A stretch of 64,000 nt of DNA from Rhizorhabdus wittichii RW1 (GTDB taxonomy: Bacteria; Pseudomonadota; Alphaproteobacteria; Sphingomonadales; Sphingomonadaceae), in assembly GCA_000016765.1 (NCBI GenBank), contig CP000699.1, positions 1,302,001-1,366,000 of the forward strand, written 5' to 3'. The notes under the pieces are model-generated. The model had not been told where the DNA came from. It was given only the letters and a program-made list of their open reading frames with translations, and made no database searches. Made by a program: the position numbers and the translations under genes. Within the stretch, counting starts at the first letter, position 1; the number at the start of each line of letters is the position of its first letter. Shown here one piece after another: positions 62,036-64,000 of this stretch.

Positions 62036-62884
62036 ATGACCCAGATCAGCGTGGCGGCGCTCCAGCTCGCCTTCGGCGACGACATCGACGCCAACATCGC
62101 CGAAGTCTCGAAGCTCGTCCGCGAGGCCGCGGGCAAGGGCGCGCAGGTGGTGCTGCCGCCCGAACTGTTCGAGGGCCATTATTTCTGCCAGGTAGAGGAC
62201 GAGGGCATGTTCGCCCGCGCCAGGCCGGTCGGCGAGCACAAGGCGGTCCGGGCGATGCAGGCGCTCGCCGCCGAGCTCAAGATCCACATCCCGACCAGCT
62301 TCTTCGAGGCGGACGGGCAGCACCATTACAACAGCCTGGCGATGATCGATCCCGACGGCCGGGTGCAGGGCGTCTACCGCAAGAGCCACATTCCCGACGG
62401 GCCGGGCTATGAGGAGAAATTCTATTTCCGCCCCGGCAATACCGGCTTCAAGGTGTGGCCGGCCGAGGGCACCACGGTCGGCGTCGGCATCTGCTGGGAC
62501 CAATGGTATCCCGAGACCGCGCGGGCGATGATGCTGATGGGCGCGCAGGTCCTGTTCTACCCGACCGCGATCGGCAACGAGCCGCACGATCCCGACCTCG
62601 ACACCAGCCGGCTGTGGCGCCGCGCGATGATCGGCCATGCCGTGTCGAACGTCGTGCCGGTGGTCGCCGCCAACCGGATCGGCACCGAGAACGGCCAGAC
62701 CTTCTACGGCAACAGCTTCATCTGCGACCAGCGCGGCGACCTGATCGCCGAATTCGGCGCGACCGAGACCGGCGTGCTGGTGGCGACCCTCGACATCGAC
62801 CTCGCCAGGCGGCATCGTGCCGCCTTCGGCTTCTTCCGCGACCGGCGACCCGAACTCTACGGGCGGCTGGCCGAGGACATCTGA
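62036..62884 (+). CDS. aguB: N-carbamoylputrescine amidase
   Basis: A 282-residue nitrilase-superfamily amidohydrolase that turns N-carbamoylputrescine into putrescine, CO2 and ammonia. The Glu-Lys-Cys triad lies in LPPELFEGHYFC, YRKSHIPDGPGYEEKFYF, and VGICWDQWYPE with Cys153. The sequence closely follows plant and bacterial AguB. It is co-directional with aguA and completes the arginine-decarboxylase route to polyamines. Confidence 0.96.
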   Translation: MTQISVAALQLAFGDDIDANIAEVSKLVREAAGKGAQVVLPPELFEGHYFCQVEDEGMFARARPVGEHKAVRAMQALAAELKIHIPTSFFEADGQHHYNSLAMIDPDGRVQGVYRKSHIPDGPGYEEKFYFRPGNTGFKVWPAEGTTVGVGICWDQWYPETARAMMLMGAQVLFYPTAIGNEPHDPDLDTSRLWRRAMIGHAVSNVVPVVAANRIGTENGQTFYGNSFICDQRGDLIAEFGATETGVLVATLDIDLARRHRAAFGFFRDRRPELYGRLAEDI

Positions 62885-62895
62885 GAGGAGAACCC

Positions 62896-63189
62896 ATGAC
62901 GACCGCACGGCTCTACATCATGCACGCCAAGGAAGGCCGCGACGCCGAGCTCGAGACCGCGCTGCGCGACCTCGCCGCGGCGGTCGCCGGCTTCGCCGGC
63001 TCCGAGGGCGCCGAGGTGCTGCGCGACGCCGGCAACGAGCGCCGCTTCGTCCTGATCGAGAAATGGGCGAGCATCGAGGCCCATGAGGCGACCAAGGAAC
63101 CGTTCAAGAAGCTGCCGATGATGGGCGCGCTGATGGAAGCGCTCGATGGCCCGCCGGACGGCTCCTATTACGATTATCTGGTGCGCTGA
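62896..63189 (+). CDS. ABM-domain (putative quinol monooxygenase-like) small protein
   Basis: A 97-residue ferredoxin-like ABM fold protein (YIMHAKEGRDAELETALRDLAAAVAGFAGSEGAEVLRD, then RFVLIEKWASIEAHEATKEPFKKLP). Family members include YgiN-type quinol monooxygenases and heme-degrading or polyketide-oxidising enzymes; no specific substrate is evident. The AGAGGAG ribosome-binding site sits at the aguB stop, 11 bases before the ATG, so it is the third gene of the agu operon. Its link with polyamine synthesis is unclear. Confidence 0.85.
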   Translation: MTTARLYIMHAKEGRDAELETALRDLAAAVAGFAGSEGAEVLRDAGNERRFVLIEKWASIEAHEATKEPFKKLPMMGALMEALDGPPDGSYYDYLVR

Positions 63190-63248
63190 ACCGCGCATAT
63201 CGCCGTCATTCCAGCGAACGGCGGACCGGAATCCGGCCTCCCCTCCAT

Positions 63249-63342
63249 CGTCATTCCCGCGAAAGCGGGAATCCATGGACGGCGGCACCTCGCGTCAAAC
63301 AGCGTTCCGTGACCGTGGATTCCCGCTTTCGCGGGAATGACG
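63249..63342. repeat. REP-like doublet, AT-arm family (copy 3)
   Basis: Same arms and orientation as 7243-7337, between the convergent ends of the ABM gene and the symporter gene. Just upstream, 63203-63236 looks like a decayed arm of the same family (CCGTCATTCCAGCGAACGG then CCGGAATCCGG), suggesting an older insertion at the same spot. Confidence 0.88.
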
Positions 63343-63374
63343 AGAAATAAGGAACCCGGTCAGCCCCGCGCGCC

Positions 63375-64000
63375 CTATGGCGCGTGGCGCGGCTCGATCT
63401 CGGCGGGCTCGATCTCGTCCAGCCGCCCGCCTTCCCATTTCGCGACGATCACGCTCGCCACCGCATTGCCGACGACGTTGGTGGCCGAGCGGCCCATGTC
63501 GAGGAAATGGTCGACCGCGAGGATCAGCAGCAGGCCGGCCTCGGGAATGTCGAAGAAGGCCAGGGTCGACGAGATGATCACCAGGCTGGCGCGCGGCACG
63601 CCGGCGATCCCCTTCGACGTCACCATCAGGATCAGCAGCATCGTCACCTGGTGCGCGAAGGTCAGCTCGATCCCATAGGCCTGCGCGATGAACATCGTCG
63701 CGAAGGTGCAGTAGATCATCGAGCCGTCGAGGTTGAACGAATAGCCGAGCGGCAGCACGAAGCTGGCGATGCGCGGCGGCACGCCGAACCGGTCGAGCGC
63801 CTCCAGCGTGCGCGGGAAGGCCGCTTCGGAGGAGGCGGTGCTGAACGCCAGCAGGATCGGCTCGCGGATATAGCGGATCAGCAGCTTCGATCGGCCGCCG
63901 ACGATCAGGTAGCAGAGCAGCAGCAGCAAGCCCCACAGCAGGAACATCGACAGATAGAAGCTGCCCATGAACTTGCCGAAGCTGAGCAGGATGCCGGGCC
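63375..64000 (-). CDS. Dicarboxylate/amino-acid:cation symporter (DAACS family), 5' end beyond window
   Basis: The C-terminal 208 residues of a DctA/GltP-type symporter. Visible are membrane helices (SMFLLWGLLLLLCYLIVGG), the HP1 serine motif in FSTASSEAAFPRTLEAL, PLGYSFNLDGSMIYCTFATMFIAQAYGIEL with the NMDGT-like NLDGS, then HP2-like RASLVIISSTLAFFDIPEAGLLLILAVDHFLDMGRSATNVVGNAVASVIVAKWEGG. These elements bind acidic substrate and coupled cations. The acidic tail is family-typical. Transported substrate (succinate, malate, aspartate or glutamate) is not resolvable from this part. Confidence 0.92.
   Translation of the reverse strand, partial: PGILLSFGKFMGSFYLSMFLLWGLLLLLCYLIVGGRSKLLIRYIREPILLAFSTASSEAAFPRTLEALDRFGVPPRIASFVLPLGYSFNLDGSMIYCTFATMFIAQAYGIELTFAHQVTMLLILMVTSKGIAGVPRASLVIISSTLAFFDIPEAGLLLILAVDHFLDMGRSATNVVGNAVASVIVAKWEGGRLDEIEPAEIEPRHAP

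Overview
The window is a GC-rich alphaproteobacterial chromosome segment, most like Sphingomonadaceae (Sphingomonas/Rhizorhabdus type). This is inferred from protein flavour, numerous TonB receptors, Lrp-paired keto-acid enzymes, and a tiny aa3 oxidase subunit IV gene before a split-alpha pnt operon. No rRNA, tRNA, CRISPR, phage or transposase gene was recognised. No gene-free stretch exceeds about 300 bases.

Layout. 1-2621: end of an RND pump gene and its outer-membrane channel. 2708-7228: a diguanylate cyclase and an M1 aminopeptidase. 7376-8230: purU. 8292-12564: a phosphorelay of four proteins (REC-HPt, LuxR-type regulator, hybrid kinase, single-domain receiver). 12758-20618: bacterial alpha-2-macroglobulin plus PBP1C. 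20657-24429: a SirB1-like protein and a divergent Lrp / pyruvate-dehydrogenase-E1-like pair resembling mdeR/mdeB. 24597-31408: an accessory block with visibly lower GC: AraC regulator, RutA-type flavin monooxygenase, TonB receptor, short carboxylesterase and atypical Rid protein, probably a catabolic unit for an unknown substrate. 31553-38150: OmpA protein, divergent Lrp / indolepyruvate ferredoxin oxidoreductase, NTF2-like protein, threonine-aldolase-like enzyme. 38210-41736: glutathione-dependent formaldehyde detoxification genes with a divergent LysR regulator. 41752-44787: transhydrogenase operon. 44944-46386: NtrC-type regulator. 46601-49481: type III polyketide synthase, methyltransferase and FAD oxidoreductase. 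49445-50270: SRPBCC/ArsR pair. 50347-54075: TonB receptor divergent from a small periplasmic protein and an MbnH/MauG-type di-heme enzyme, with a perfect 22-bp palindrome between them. 54107-58489: DHFR-like protein, the metZ-apaG-LysR-lipoprotein run, glutathione peroxidase, truncated haemoglobin. 58574-60907: UDP-HexNAc dehydrogenase and epimerase. 61024-63189: agmatine deiminase, N-carbamoylputrescine amidase, small monooxygenase. 63375-64000: the end of a dicarboxylate/amino-acid symporter gene.

Two families of nested palindromic REP-like elements (doublets and singlets) sit mostly between convergent genes; one doublet supplies the C-terminus and stop codon of a LysR gene. The strongest candidates for undescribed biology are the RutA-like/TonB/esterase/Rid block, the di-heme enzyme with its unrecognised small partner and palindromic operator, and the three-gene type III PKS cluster.
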